In this document: positions 12,562-23,243 of the stretch, in pieces
How the letters are laid out: each line of letters begins with the position of its first letter
Numbering within the stretch: the first letter of the stretch is position 1
The notes under the pieces: model-generated
The model's input: only the letters and a program-made list of their open reading frames with translations
Told to the model about the DNA's origin: nothing
Database searches by the model: none
Source: Parietaria judaica
Lineage: Eukaryota > Streptophyta > Magnoliopsida > Rosales > Urticaceae
Direction: 5' to 3'
Assembly (NCBI GenBank): GCA_954871525.1
Contig: OX940871.1
Coordinates: 16,956,532-17,020,531, forward strand
DNA length: 64,000 nucleotides
Program-made: the position numbers and the translations under genes

Positions 12562-13553
12562 ATGCCTCCTAAAAAGCGAAAAGTTACTGCGAACAGAGGA
12601 AAATCTTCTCAACCAGTCCCTCCAAAATATGACGATAGCCTTTTCACGAGTGAAGAGGATGAGAAACGATTCGATGAAATCAAGGGCAAGGCAATGATAA
12701 TGGAGCGGGGTTTTGAGTTGATGCCAATGGAAACCGATGGAGTTATCGGGCGCATCAACAATGATATTAGGCGTCTTGGATGGTCAAAGTTCTGTAAGCA
12801 ACTAGAAGATGGTGGTCTACTGAACTTGTCACTAGAGTTCTATGCGAACTACCCGGAGATGATCGTTTGGTGACTGTCAGACGTAAGAGTTTCCAAATAA
12901 ATAAGCACATCATCAATGCGCATTACGAGACAGAAGACTTCGCTTCCGGCGAAACTGACTTTGAGAAGTTTTGGGATGAACCGGATTACGAAGCCGTGAA
13001 AAGATCAGTGGGAATTCCCAGCGCAACCTGGAATCTCAAAGACGGTGTCCCAAAAAGTACGACGCTCGGTAGTTTAACTCGTTATGCGAAAGCTTGGGCA
13101 CATTTCATATCCGCCCTCCTATATCCGATTAAGCATATCTCTGATGTCGACATAGAGATCTTATTGCTCGTTCACGGCATCACCAAAGGAATGACGATCA
13201 ACGTTGGAAGGACCATAATAAATGAGATGAAAGATTTGGTATTATCATCGCGTAACGCGATTCCGTTTTTACTGCTCATCACGGAATTATTTTTAAAGGC
13301 CGGGGTCCTCGTAGAGAAAACTGAGTTGAAAGTGTTTCCTAAGTCGGCCATTGGGGATAATATGATCATGAATTTATTGAAAGAAACGGAAGAGCAGCAA
13401 GGAGCGGCCCCGCAACCGCAGCGACGTAGTCGGCCCCTACAACGTCAAGCTTTTCAGGCTGATGAAATGGAGTACTTGGTGCGCGGCATGCACTATGTCA
13501 TTGAGCAAGTTGATGAAGTGAAGATTTATTTGAAAACTGCAGCAGAGTACTAG
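12562..13553 (+). pseudogene. Putative plant transposon protein (PF20167-like), frameshifted
   Basis: The first part (12562-12873) starts MPPKKRKVTANRGKSSQP. It contains RGFELMP, then RLGWSKFCKQLEDGGLLNL and EFYANYPEM, and runs into TGA. The second part (12867-13553) continues one frame over with VTVRRKSFQI, AWAHFISALLYPIKHISDVD and LLVHGITKGMTINVGRTI. The order (start of domain, FYAN, V.VRGK-like strand, then R...LLP and the GK.INVG helix) matches the family named putative plant transposon protein, usually linked to retroelements. The biochemical role is unknown. A single-base frameshift near 12855 breaks it, while the second half remains open for 228 codons. The Lys/Arg-rich N-terminus could act as a nuclear localisation signal. 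Confidence 0.6.
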
Positions 13554-14121
13554 TACTTTAGGCTATGCAATGAGAGTTTACTTTTTTTTATATATAGTTC
13601 TTTACATTTACTAATACCAAATAGTGTTTAAAAAAGTTTAGAGAAAGACAAATTGGTTACAAGTTTTATTTCACCATTTAATGTTTTTCTAATATTGCTG
13701 GTAAGAAAAATGGTTCTCACGCTGTGACAAAAATTGAGCTTATTTATTCAATATAATCGATCCGAAAACTTGTATTTCGAATCCAATAGACCATACGTAC
13801 ACGATTATTTTTTAAAGCAATGTAAACAATAGTAGTAGATTTATACTAAAAGAAAAGATAAAGAAATAGAGAAAGCAATGAGACTTTCTACATCATTATA
13901 AATATATAGAGAAGGTTAATCGATAAAACTAAAAGACAAATCAATTAATTATATTACTATAATTAACTAGGAAATTAAACCTCGCTTCGCTAGGTTGCAA
14001 AAAAAATTAAATTATTATGAAAATATTATTATCTCAATTACTTAAATATGTGTGTTGTAATAAAATATTACTAAAGCAATGATTATTTTAAAAAAAATAA
14101 TAGTCACCTATTTTTTTGTAT

Positions 14122-14165
<44 letters not shown>

Positions 14166-15404
14166 AATTCCTATAAAATAAATTGGCTACATAAATTGTA
14201 GATCTCCGAACTAAAGAGTCGTACAAAATTAGAGAGCGAGCTATTAAAATAGAAGATATTGAATTAATAATATGCTTTAAGAGTGAGTGTACGTTCAAAT
14301 AACTTGCATATTATAAAAGGGTTCTTCATTTGTCTACAGCCCACCACAGATTCACATGTACAACGATTCAGTGGAATTTATGCTCTTTATAGAGCATCAA
14401 ATTATTGGATAACATACCCCATATTCTGAAGTAAAAGTTTGTAAAACATGAGACATTAAATAATCAAACCAAGCTTGAAATGAAAGAGAAGAAAAAAGTG
14501 AATTAAAAAAATAGGTCATAAAGATAAATACCATGTTATACTTGCCATGATTATCCTCTAGAAACAGAGGGTATATCACATTCTTTTGTTTTAGGTGTCG
14601 AACAACCACTCAAACGAAATCGTGCTCGAATCTTGGCTAGCTCGTGCATGTCTCGAGTAATATGCACGAACTAATATCTTTTTATCTTTGATATTCCTGC
14701 GCTACTGCCAACACAGTAATACACCTGCTTAGATAATCCAATATTATACTATACTAAAATCGAATTAGTCGTGTTTATCCTTATAAATAATGTTAAAACA
14801 TTGAACATTTGAAATTTGCATGTATAATAGTCGAGCAATTGACATTAAGAAATAATATATGCATAGTGTAGAAAAAATTAGGTTAAAATTGAATTCTTAT
14901 TACCCTGTTTGTATTGCGCAAAATTTAAAAAAAATTCACCGGGGTGAATAGCCTGTAAATCATCAGTGATGAAAAAATTAAAATATTACCAACGAATATT
15001 GAATAAAATTACATTTGAAACGGAATCTTTTTTGTCTTACGTCTCGTCAAGTTGATGAGGTGAGTCTCGTTCGTACCGGTGGAACAGTGCTCCACGTTGT
15101 TCACCTTGCCTTAGAGATCACCGGGGACCGCAAAGAGGGTAAAGCATCGTTGAATTTTGGAGAAGATAGATTAATTTGAGATTCAAAACTCTCAAAAGCG
15201 ATATATGTAATATATATACTAAACGTGTTATCTTTTTTCTCGCAAAACTATTATATTATTAACTGACATTAGTAAGAATCCAAAACAATTATAGAGTGAA
15301 TGCTGTCAATTAGTGTTGTATCAAAATGAGACGAAAAAAAAAGTCTCTAAATAGGTATGATTAGTGCAATATATATATCTTCTTATTTAGAATAATTAAA
15401 TTTA
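13554..15404. other. Intergenic AT-rich sequence, no gene seen
   Basis: No coding gene is recognised. It includes an (AT)n/(GT)n microsatellite at 14125-14164. A short GC-richer island at about 15035-15140 is flanked by AT-rich sequence and I cannot assign it. Confidence 0.5.
14125..14164. repeat. (AT)n-(GT)n compound microsatellite
   Basis: About 14 AT units followed directly by about 6 GT units. Confidence 0.9.
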
Positions 15405-15970
15405 GGTTAATCTCGGCAAAAGTACCAATACTTACACAAAGTGGACCAATAAATACCAATTCTTTTTTATTGCCCGATACTTTCATAAAGTTCTAATTCT
15501 TTCATAAAGTTCCAATTCTTTAGTTTTGTGTCCCTATTGGTACCTCCGGAAAAAAAAATTGCCCTCCCTTGTTAATCATGCCACCGTTACAAAATTTTTC
15601 CACATTTCCGGAGTAATTTAGCCATCGGAAAGTTGGAAGATCAAAGATAATCGTGGATATGTACTTAAAAGGGAGAAAAATTACTTTTTAATTCAACGCC
15701 GAAAACGGCATAATCCATGGTTTGGAATTTTCACGAAAGTGATATGATGAGACAAAACAAGAGAATTGGAACTTTATTCTGGTAAAAAAAAAAGCATCGG
15801 AATACAAAACCAAAACTTTGACGTGAGTAACATTGGAGGACAAATTTATTTACGTAGGTACCTATAGGGACACAAAACTAAAGAATTATAACTTTGTGCA
15901 GGCAGAAAAAAGAATTGAAACTTATTGGTCCTTTATTTGAAAGTATTAGTACTTTTGTCGGAATTAACCC
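15405..15970. mobile_element. Non-autonomous Mutator-like element (566 bp) with 9-bp TSD
   Basis: The termini are inverted repeats. The left end starts GGTTAATCTCGGCAAAAGTA and the right end, read in reverse, starts GGGTTAATTCCGACAAAAGT. The similarity continues for about 140 bp, through the phrase TTTAGTTTTGTGTCCCTAT. Both sides carry the perfect 9-bp direct repeat TTAAATTTA (15396-15404 and 15971-15979). Long inverted repeats with a 9-bp duplication are diagnostic of the Mutator superfamily. No transposase is encoded inside. Confidence 0.85.
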
Positions 15971-16074
15971 TTAAATTTATCATATAAAATTTCACCCAAG
16001 GCTCTTAATAATATAATTTTTTTTTTTGCCCAACGCCCTTAAATTTATCATATAAAATTTCACCCAAGGCTCTC
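15969..16074 (+). repeat. Short tandem duplication next to the Mutator-like element
   Basis: A unit starting CCCTTAAATTTATCATATAA and continuing through CACCCAAGGCTCT appears at 15968 and again at 16036, separated by a T-rich run. The Mutator-like element sits at the start of the first copy, so its target lay in a pre-existing duplication. Confidence 0.7.
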
Positions 16075-16431
16075 AATAACATATAGTGATACAATGGTAC
16101 AAATATTATTACTTAATATATAATTAAAGAATATTTATATTAAGAGATTAATACTAATATAGAGAGGTCATAAATACATATAAAAAAAAGTTGTTGGGAA
16201 TTTGATGCAGATCGTAAGTAATTTATAAAATATGCATGATTTTGCATGAAGCCAAGTCAAAGATGTCAACTTTGGATCCGATGATTTCATTCCTTCCTTA
16301 TTTATTATTGATTTCCTTTGCTTTTAATTGCTCTCTTTATTTGATTTATTGCTTCAATCTTTTATTCCCATATTACTTACTAAGTTAAGCTATTTTAGGT
16401 GGAGTCATTTTAGGCAATGGTTAGGATTTGA

Positions 16432-16462
<31 letters not shown>

Positions 16463-16774
16463 ATAAAATGTGTATGCATGAACTCAGGTATGAATGAAAT
16501 GAAAGAAAAAAGTGATCTTTTGATCTGTATTTACGTTTTTTCTATAATCCGAGTCTATATCAGAATTGAACCTTGGTCTCTTAGGAAGAGTGAGTTAAAA
16601 CTAAACTTGGATTCCACTACATTAGAGTAACAATTTTGTCTACATATGATACGTTATATATATATAAATAATATATATATATATATATTGGTAAAACTGT
16701 ATAATTTTTTTATTAAATATAACGTGTTTGAATCAAGTGGGGGCGGTCGCACCCGCTCAACCCTAACTAGCTTC
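16075..16774. other. Intergenic AT-rich sequence, no gene seen
   Basis: Includes AT microsatellites at 16434-16457 and around 16655-16690. No coding similarity is seen. Confidence 0.5.
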
Positions 16775-17362
16775 GCCCCTTGGCGTATCATTTACCTTAA
16801 GCATTAAAATCCGGTTCCAATATCTTGAGATACTTTTACAGGACCAAAGACAGATTTCTTGTTTATGGTGGAGCTGATTAGTTAAACATAAAAGGATATA
16901 CTGATGCAGGATTCCATAGTGATCAAGATTATTTAAAATCGCAAACATGATATGTTTTCGGTTTAAACGGCTGAGGTACTACTTGGAATAGTTTAGCGTA
17001 AGCTATTGTAGTTGACTCTACCACTAAAGCTTAGTAGATAAATGCCTTTGATGCAGCTAAAGAGGTCGTATGGATTAGAAAGTTTGTTTTTGATATCGGT
17101 ATAGTTCTTAGCATTAGTGAGTTAGTCAAGCATCTTTATGACACCAACGGAGCTATAGCGCAAAGCCAGGAAGCCGATATCACATTTTACAATAAAAAAT
17201 GTGCTCAAAATATTCCACTTTATGAGAGACATCATTGATCGGAAGGACGTTACGATTGAGAGATTAGACACAGAAGACAACGTGGCTAACCTGATAACTA
17301 AGGCTTTGTCGAAAGTAAAGCATATACGTCATACGGAGTTTATTAGCATCAGAAACCGTTAG
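16775..17362 (+). pseudogene. Ty1/copia RNase H remnant
   Basis: The plus strand, read across several frames, follows the copia RNase H domain. A YLRxTKD-like segment is followed by DAGFHSDQD, VVDSTT, AAKEVVWIRKF and TNGAIAQ. The last part is in one frame (about 17216-17362): MRDIIDRKDVTIERLD, then EDNVANLITKALSK and a TAG stop at 17360. Many stops and small indels separate the blocks, so this is an old copy. RT, integrase and gag are not seen upstream. Confidence 0.8.
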
Positions 17363-17640
17363 ACGTCTGTGGGTTGTAAAACATGTTTAACTTTTCATTT
17401 ATTAAGAGAACATTTTATTTTTGTTATTTTTATTTCTGAGCATAATTATAATTTAATAAAGACAGTTTCATTATTTCATGTCTATTTCAATAATCTGAAT
17501 TTTTTTGTTAGTATTATTATACACAAAGGAAATGACGGAATATCATATATTCACTATCTAAAATGTCTATAAACACCCGACTTTTTTCGAGCTTTCACTT
17601 TTACTATTAATTTTTTTCTATCCAAAGTTAGTCAATTTTT
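17363..17640 (+). mobile_element. Probable 3' LTR remnant of the copia element
   Basis: It follows the copia stop codon directly. It is AT-rich, with TGTTTAACTTTTCATT and AATAAAGACAG phrases of the kind found in plant copia LTRs. The outer border is not resolved. Confidence 0.35.
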
Positions 17641-18540
17641 AAAAAAAAAATGTTAGGAGTATAGAGAAACATTTCCCGAAAATTCCCTTTTTAAAACAAG
17701 AATATTTGAATCGTTGAACTCGTTAACTTCTAACACAAGTCATAAAAACAAACTTGAAACATCAATAGAAAACCTAAGGACATAAGAAAAACACCTATAG
17801 TCTTTTCCTTTTTATTTTATGGAAAAACGTGTTCATTCAGTGGTGACCCATCTCCTAACCATCCTCGCATGCCTCCCACCGTCTCCGCCCAATCCATCAT
17901 GGATTCATATCATAGGTTTCTTACCTACACTACGAATGAAAACATTTTGTGAGAGCTAAAAGCTCAGTGAGATACAACGATTTTCTTACAAAAATATATA
18001 AGGCAAACATAACATGCAAATGTTCAAATATGCTTCATTTTACATTTTAGGATCTATTACTAACTTCAAGGATGAAACTATCCAACTAAACGGGGAAAAC
18101 TATCTAACTAAAACAAATTGTCTAAGCCGAAAGAGAAAACAATCGAACTTCGTGTATTAAACTATGAAACTATATAAATATAGTTTTATTGATGGGGAAT
18201 AAAACTATCCCTCTTGACCCTAACTTTTCAAAGTGTCTAATTTCATCACAAAAACTATCCAACTCGGGGAAGAAAACTGTCTATAAAAACTTGCAATATT
18301 TTGTGAAACATCAAATCGTCTAAATTCAAGTGTAAAACTATCCAACTAAACGGGGAAAACTATCCAGTTAAAACAAACAGTCTAACCTAAAAGAGAAACT
18401 AATCAAACTTCGAGTATTAACATGTAAGTTAAAACAAAATCAATAAATATAGTTTTATTGATTACCACAAAAATTGTCTAAACGGAAGAGTGTATAAACA
18501 TGTAAATGGTGTATAAACGTGCAAATGCTATATAATATAA
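17641..18540. repeat. Non-coding stretch with two copies of a 120-bp repeat
   Basis: A block starting CTATCCAACTAAACGGGGAA occurs at about 18078 and 18337. Both copies continue through AGAGAAA, CGAACTTCG-like text and ATAAATATAGTTTTATTGAT (18174 and 18443). The copies are about 260 bp apart. No gene is seen. The block adjoins the TH2-TM9SF chimera and may be part of the element that carried it. Confidence 0.5.
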
Positions 18541-19455
18541 TCTAAGGCCAGGCGCCGAGCTTGAATGTGACAGAGACGCCACCCTCACGCGATCGGGAAG
18601 CTCACTCGACGGGTTTCGATGGCGAGGTCTCGATCCTGTCGCCCATGAGCAGCTCGCCGAGATTCTCGACGCTGTCCTTGACTCCGTCCCTGGGCCGGCA
18701 AAAGGGGAGGCTGTAGTAGCTGTACGGAATCTCGGTGTCGATGGAGGTCAGTGAATTCATGAAGAATTCTATCTCGAGCTTCATGGCTTGGTGGTAAAGA
18801 TTTTCGATGATTTCAAGCTCCTCGCCAGTCAATGATACACTCAGTTTATCGAGCAGCTCTTCAGTTCGAGCAGCTGCTGCCTGAATGCAAAGTAACAGTT
18901 GCTGAACACTTGGGGAAAAAAAGAGAGAGAGACTAATTGGCAATGATACTCCCTGAACTTTTCATGGTGTCACGGTTTTTCACCTAAATATTTTTTATCA
19001 GTTCGCACTGGAACACTAGTATGTCTATTGCATGTACCAAAAAATTGGACAGAAATTATCGATATTATAAAGATTTGGGTGGTACAAGTTCATGGAGCAA
19101 CGGCTACACAACAAAAGTTTGCCCGGGGTAAGTGTGACATCAAGAAAAGTTCAGGGGACAATCGCTGACAATTACTAAACCTGAAAACTATCAGTAGTAC
19201 GACAAACCTGAAAACCATCACACGAATAGCTATCATCGCGAGGCCGACCTCGTTGTCGACGGCGGAGATGACCGACTTCGGAGGCGGAATCGCCATCGAT
19301 TGCGGCGAAGAGCTCCGAGCCGACTCCGAGTACGGTTCCACGCGGCAGGATCGGCGCACGAGGCGGAGCAGCCGCGAGCCGGAGCGGGAGACGAGCTCGG
19401 AGAGAGGCGCTGGTCGGCTCTGGATTAGGTTTCGAGTGAAGAGTAAACGCATCAA
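18541..19455 (-). pseudogene. Chimera of TH2-like and TM9SF-like gene fragments
   Basis: Read on the minus strand, the first block (19455-about 19216) starts MMRLLFTRNLIQS, then Ser/Arg-rich text and SMAIPPPKSVISAVDNEVGLA. This resembles the mitochondrial targeting region and start of the TenA domain of bifunctional TH2 (thiamin-related TenA/HAD phosphatase). After an intron-like gap, a second exon-like block starts at 18880 behind TTTGCATTCAG and reads AARTEELLDKLSVSLTGEEL, then YHQAMKLEIEFF. This matches the TH2 region where TenA joins the HAD domain. At 18753-18769 it switches to SLTSIDTEIPYSYYSLPFC, then VENLGELLMGDRIETSP. This is the lumenal N-terminal part of TM9SF (endomembrane protein 70) proteins. 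The frame ends at TGA (18602-18604). Most of both parent genes is absent. The pattern fits gene capture by a transposon. Confidence 0.65.
18936..19172. mobile_element. Small inverted-repeat element in the chimera's intron
   Basis: The left end contains CCCTGAACTTTTCATGGTGT. The right end, read in reverse, contains CCCCTGAACTTTTCTTGATG, so the ends form inverted repeats of about 40 bp. The unit is about 240 bp, carries no gene, and lies between the two TH2-derived blocks. The target duplication is not resolved. It is probably a MITE. Confidence 0.5.
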
Positions 19456-19488
19456 TGGAAGCTCAGGAGAGAGAGAGATTGCGGTGGC

Positions 19489-19520
<32 letters not shown>

Positions 19521-20243
19521 GAGGTCGAGTGAAAATTGAGGGTAAAAAAGGGTAACATTGTCCAAAACATTGCTAAATATAAAATGGGGAATATTTTTTC
19601 AGAAACAAAAAATCGGGGAACAATACCGAAATAAGTGGCTTTTTGGGGTCATTTTTTAAAGTTTCCATATATATATATATATTCCCCAATTCAAAGGATT
19701 TAAATCAGAACATGAATGTAACTGAAAGTTATTATTATTTCTTAAAAATAATGGATTAAAATCTAGAAACTACTCAAAATACTCTAATTAATATTAGTTG
19801 CAGTCCGATAATGGAATAAGAACATATAATTAGAGCCAAATTTCTTTGTTTACAGCGAAAATGATTGACTAGAGATACAATCTTTCACTTTCTTTTTATA
19901 TATAGCACCAACAACAAAATAAATACATAAAAAGTTAATCGACCAATACCTTTTAATAAGTGATCTCAACAACATAATAGAACAGTAATCAATCCAAATA
20001 TGTTATTTTTAATCTTTACATGATAAGAATCTTCCAACATTCTAATGTTTTTCTTAGTTTGTTCGTCCGTTTCTCAAAATATGTTTATGTCGTGGAATTC
20101 GAACACAGTATCTTAAAGATACAAATTCAATTTATATATCAACAGCTTATACCGTATTGACACTTACTTGTATTATATAATATGGACTCTCTTATAAGCA
20201 AACCCTAATATTCTTTAAAACCGAAACAAAGAGTGTAAAATAC
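19456..20243. other. Non-coding stretch with GA microsatellite
   Basis: A (GA)n run lies at about 19488-19514, upstream of the TH2-like start on the minus strand. The rest is AT-rich with no gene seen. Confidence 0.5.
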
Positions 20244-20834
20244 TCAAGCCATCATTTGGTGAAATTCTGTGTAATCGAGGACCCCATTTCCGTCTCTGTC
20301 GAAAGCTCGGACCATGGCCTTGCACTCATCGTACGACCTAACGTCGCCAAGCTTTCGCAACATCCGCTGCACGCTTCTCGGCGTTATGCAGCCATTTTCG
20401 AGCTCGAATATCTCGAAAGCGCTCTTCAGATCACTCTCGTCCCTCTTCATGAGCCCCAAGAAAGCTTCGAACTCCAACGAATCATCGTCGCCTATCATAG
20501 TCTTAGCCTGCTCAATGGACACTTGTTCTCCGACTGATTCGAAGTACGACTGGAGCTCGTAGGCCGAGATTTTTCCATCCTCGTTCGCGTCGAAGTGGTT
20601 GAAGACTAACCTTAGCTCGTCGTCTTTATTTCTAGTCGCCATCGTCACAATCCTGTCGTCGTTTCTCAGAGAGTTGTTTGGAGAGTTTGAAGAAGAATCG
20701 GAAGAAACCGAAGAAGAAGGTGACGTGGGCGATCTCGGGTTTGATCGACGACGATTTAAGCTTAGCTTGCGAGACTTATTAGCAAGCCATTTGGAGACTG
20801 CTTTGCTTGTGGTATTACCATTGCTAGTAGCCAT
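20244..20834 (-). CDS. Calmodulin-like calcium-binding protein, CML41-like
   Basis: Encodes a 196-residue EF-hand protein, probably a calcium sensor. Residues 1-60 are basic and then very Ser-rich, as in Arabidopsis CML41, a defence-related protein. The first EF-hand loop (82-93, DANEDGKISAYE) has the canonical ligands D, N, D, K and E. The fourth (179-190, DRDGNGVLDYTE) is also canonical. The second is shortened to MIGDDDSLEFEAF and the third, FELENGCITP, lacks ligands, so two sites are expected to bind calcium. The gene is intronless, as is common for CMLs. I chose the ATG at 20834 because the family start is MAT..., and because a TATA box at 20921-20930 would place transcription start below the in-frame upstream ATG at 20954. 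The symbol is withheld because orthology was not tested. Confidence 0.9.
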   Translation of the reverse strand: MATSNGNTTSKAVSKWLANKSRKLSLNRRRSNPRSPTSPSSSVSSDSSSNSPNNSLRNDDRIVTMATRNKDDELRLVFNHFDANEDGKISAYELQSYFESVGEQVSIEQAKTMIGDDDSLEFEAFLGLMKRDESDLKSAFEIFELENGCITPRSVQRMLRKLGDVRSYDECKAMVRAFDRDGNGVLDYTEFHQMMA

Positions 20835-20920
20835 TTTTTTTTTTTTTTTTGAATGAGGAAGAGATATAAAAATAATATGAATAATTTTTGTTGAGTTGTT
20901 TGTCAAGCAAAGAAAGGATC

Positions 20921-20930
20921 TATTTATACA
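20921..20930 (-). promoter_or_regulatory. TATA box of the CML41-like gene
   Basis: TGTATAAATA on the minus strand lies about 90 bases before the chosen ATG. A start site about 30 bases downstream would leave a leader of about 60 bases that ends in a run of A just before the ATG. Confidence 0.6.
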
Positions 20931-20954
20931 TGTTGTGTTCGTCTTCTTTCCCAA

Positions 20955-23209
20955 TATTAAAGTTATACGCTACTTCTTAGGGAGTTTCAATGAAGTTGCT
21001 ATAATTTTCAAGTAGTTTGTTTTTTAGGTGGAAAAGAAATTAGGAAATTGCCATGCAATTTCCTATGTGGGGTCCATGGAATAGACTCTGCATCATATTC
21101 TTTATAATTGACACTAAATAAAATATCATTGGTTTAAAAAAAAATACCCACTCAACATAGCATTATATGAATAGATTTGTTCCATTTAACTTCTTTTTAT
21201 CTATTTGCACCTATTATATATGTCACTATGTATTAAATAGCTTTAGGACATTTTTTTAATTAACTAATTTTAAAAAAATATGTCAAAATTGTATAGGATT
21301 TGAAGAATAAGAAAGGGGAAAGCCGAAAAGACTCCCGATAAATGTCGATATATATTTTTTTTTTAATTTGATTAAAAATTTAGTGTAAGAATTCAAGCAA
21401 GTTTTAAAATATAAAAAAGAGTCATTCAATAAAAATAAACAAATTAGAGGGTAAAAAGATTTGATAACTTAAAAGAATAAAGTGTGAGAAAACAAATTCA
21501 AGTACAAAGTCATACGAAATAATAAATAAATTAAAAGTTTCTGTAAGTTTAATTATCATCACAATGGTGGAAACCCAGCATATATGCCCTTATAGAAATA
21601 TTGAAAATAACAAAGTGTAATGAATACGTAAAAACAACTTATTCGATAATTGAAATGATATTTGGTCTTGTAGGGACGTGGAGACTTTACGAAGAAAAAA
21701 CACGGTATGTAATTCTTAAGCAACATATCGATAGGGTCAGGCGTATATTATTAAGTTTCAATTCCTCATTTCCTTGTACCTTTAATGGGAACATTTTGTA
21801 ATACGATTCATAAAAGATTAATTCTTTAGGAGATAAAATTTCATAAATCATAATAATACATTTATTAACGAGGTTAACTACTCTTAAGAGTGTATAAGTA
21901 AGTCCACTTCTTTTTCCGACGCTCTGATCCCGTTTTTTATGTGGGAGAGCTTGATAGTTTTATATATTGAGTATGCATGACTCGACGTAGTTGTGTTGTC
22001 GTTGCATGCAGCCTGCAGGCACGCGAATGCATGCCGACCGGCTTATATTTTTGAAGGTTGCTTGTTTAAGGAATCAGGAGGGCGTTGCCTAAGGAACGGG
22101 CCAATTGGTGCACGGAGTAGAGAGGAGAGAAAGGGCAGTGGCTGATGGTGTGGCGTCATGATTACTGTGGCGGTGGCGCTGGTGAGAGATGTAGGTTGGA
22201 CCTACTTTTTAATTAGGGTTTTTTTTTTTTTTTTATGGAAACCCGAAATCTCGCTAAGTGCACTCGAAATTATGTTGGCACTCAAGGAAAAGAAAATAAG
22301 AATCATGGTTCGAATAATATAAATGAAAATATCAATGATTATTGACTAAATCAAAAGAGAAGAGAATTGTCTAAACTTAAAGCTTCTCTCTCTAACAAAT
22401 AGCGTCGTTTACAAAAGACCATGAGAAATCCGGGTGTGAAGGCCACCGATGATGACCTTAACTTTGAGCACCAAAACAAGCTAATGAGTCGGCTACTCTA
22501 TTTCCCTTCCGAAATATATGAGATACTCAGAAATCAATGACTTCCACGTAGCGAATGCATTTGTGAAGTAAACCAATATAAATTAATAAAATTAATAAAT
22601 AATATTAAATAATGAAATAATTCTATAATATAAAAATATCAAATTTATGCAGAATAAGGTATTTTTGTGAAGTAAGTTAATTTTTCTATAAGACTTTTAA
22701 ATTAAGTATTAAAGTGTATTTTTAGCCGAAGCAGTATAATTTTACCGCCATTTTTTAAAATTTAAGTAAAAAATTATAGGGTTAACTTTAGTCTAACTTA
22801 TACATTAAAGTGCAACTTTCGTTTTTTTTTTTTTTTTTTTTTACTTTCGTTTTATTGATGATAAACATTTTTATTCCTATTATCAGCTAAATGGTTCATA
22901 TCCTGGTGCATGAAGTTGCGTAGAAGCTTACAAATATAAATACATCGTCGATTTTAACTATATATATGCTAGTGGAAGTGGTACGTGGTCCATTTATATC
23001 TGGGCCACCACCCAAAGCCCTCTCAAAATAAAAGGCCCAACATATTTCATGATTCCTCTAGCAATTTTTAATAAGAGAGTATTTGGAGCCCAATTTTTCA
23101 GGCATTGACTAGCGAATGGCTAAAATGAGGCCTAATTTTAAGCTAAGACTTAAGATGGTACAAGTGGACTACATTATTAAATTATTATGTTTTTGAAAAT
23201 AATAAAAAC
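20955..23209. other. Intergenic sequence, no gene seen
   Basis: AT-rich with poly-T runs (22221-22235, 22830-22842). A somewhat GC-richer patch at 22010-22200 has no recognised coding similarity on either strand. Confidence 0.5.
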
Positions 23210-23243
23210 TAATTTTATTTTATTGACGAAATAGAACCTTGTA

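Noticed and set aside
15035..15140. GC-richer island as a gene fragment
   Set aside because: No frame gives a recognisable protein, and there are no splice-like borders.
20256..20856. Plus-strand frames overlapping the CML gene
   Set aside because: They are mirror frames of the EF-hand gene, which has clear domains and a TATA box on the other strand.
20835..20954. Upstream start of the CML protein at 20954
   Set aside because: It would place the TATA box inside the coding region and add a 40-residue extension not typical of the family.
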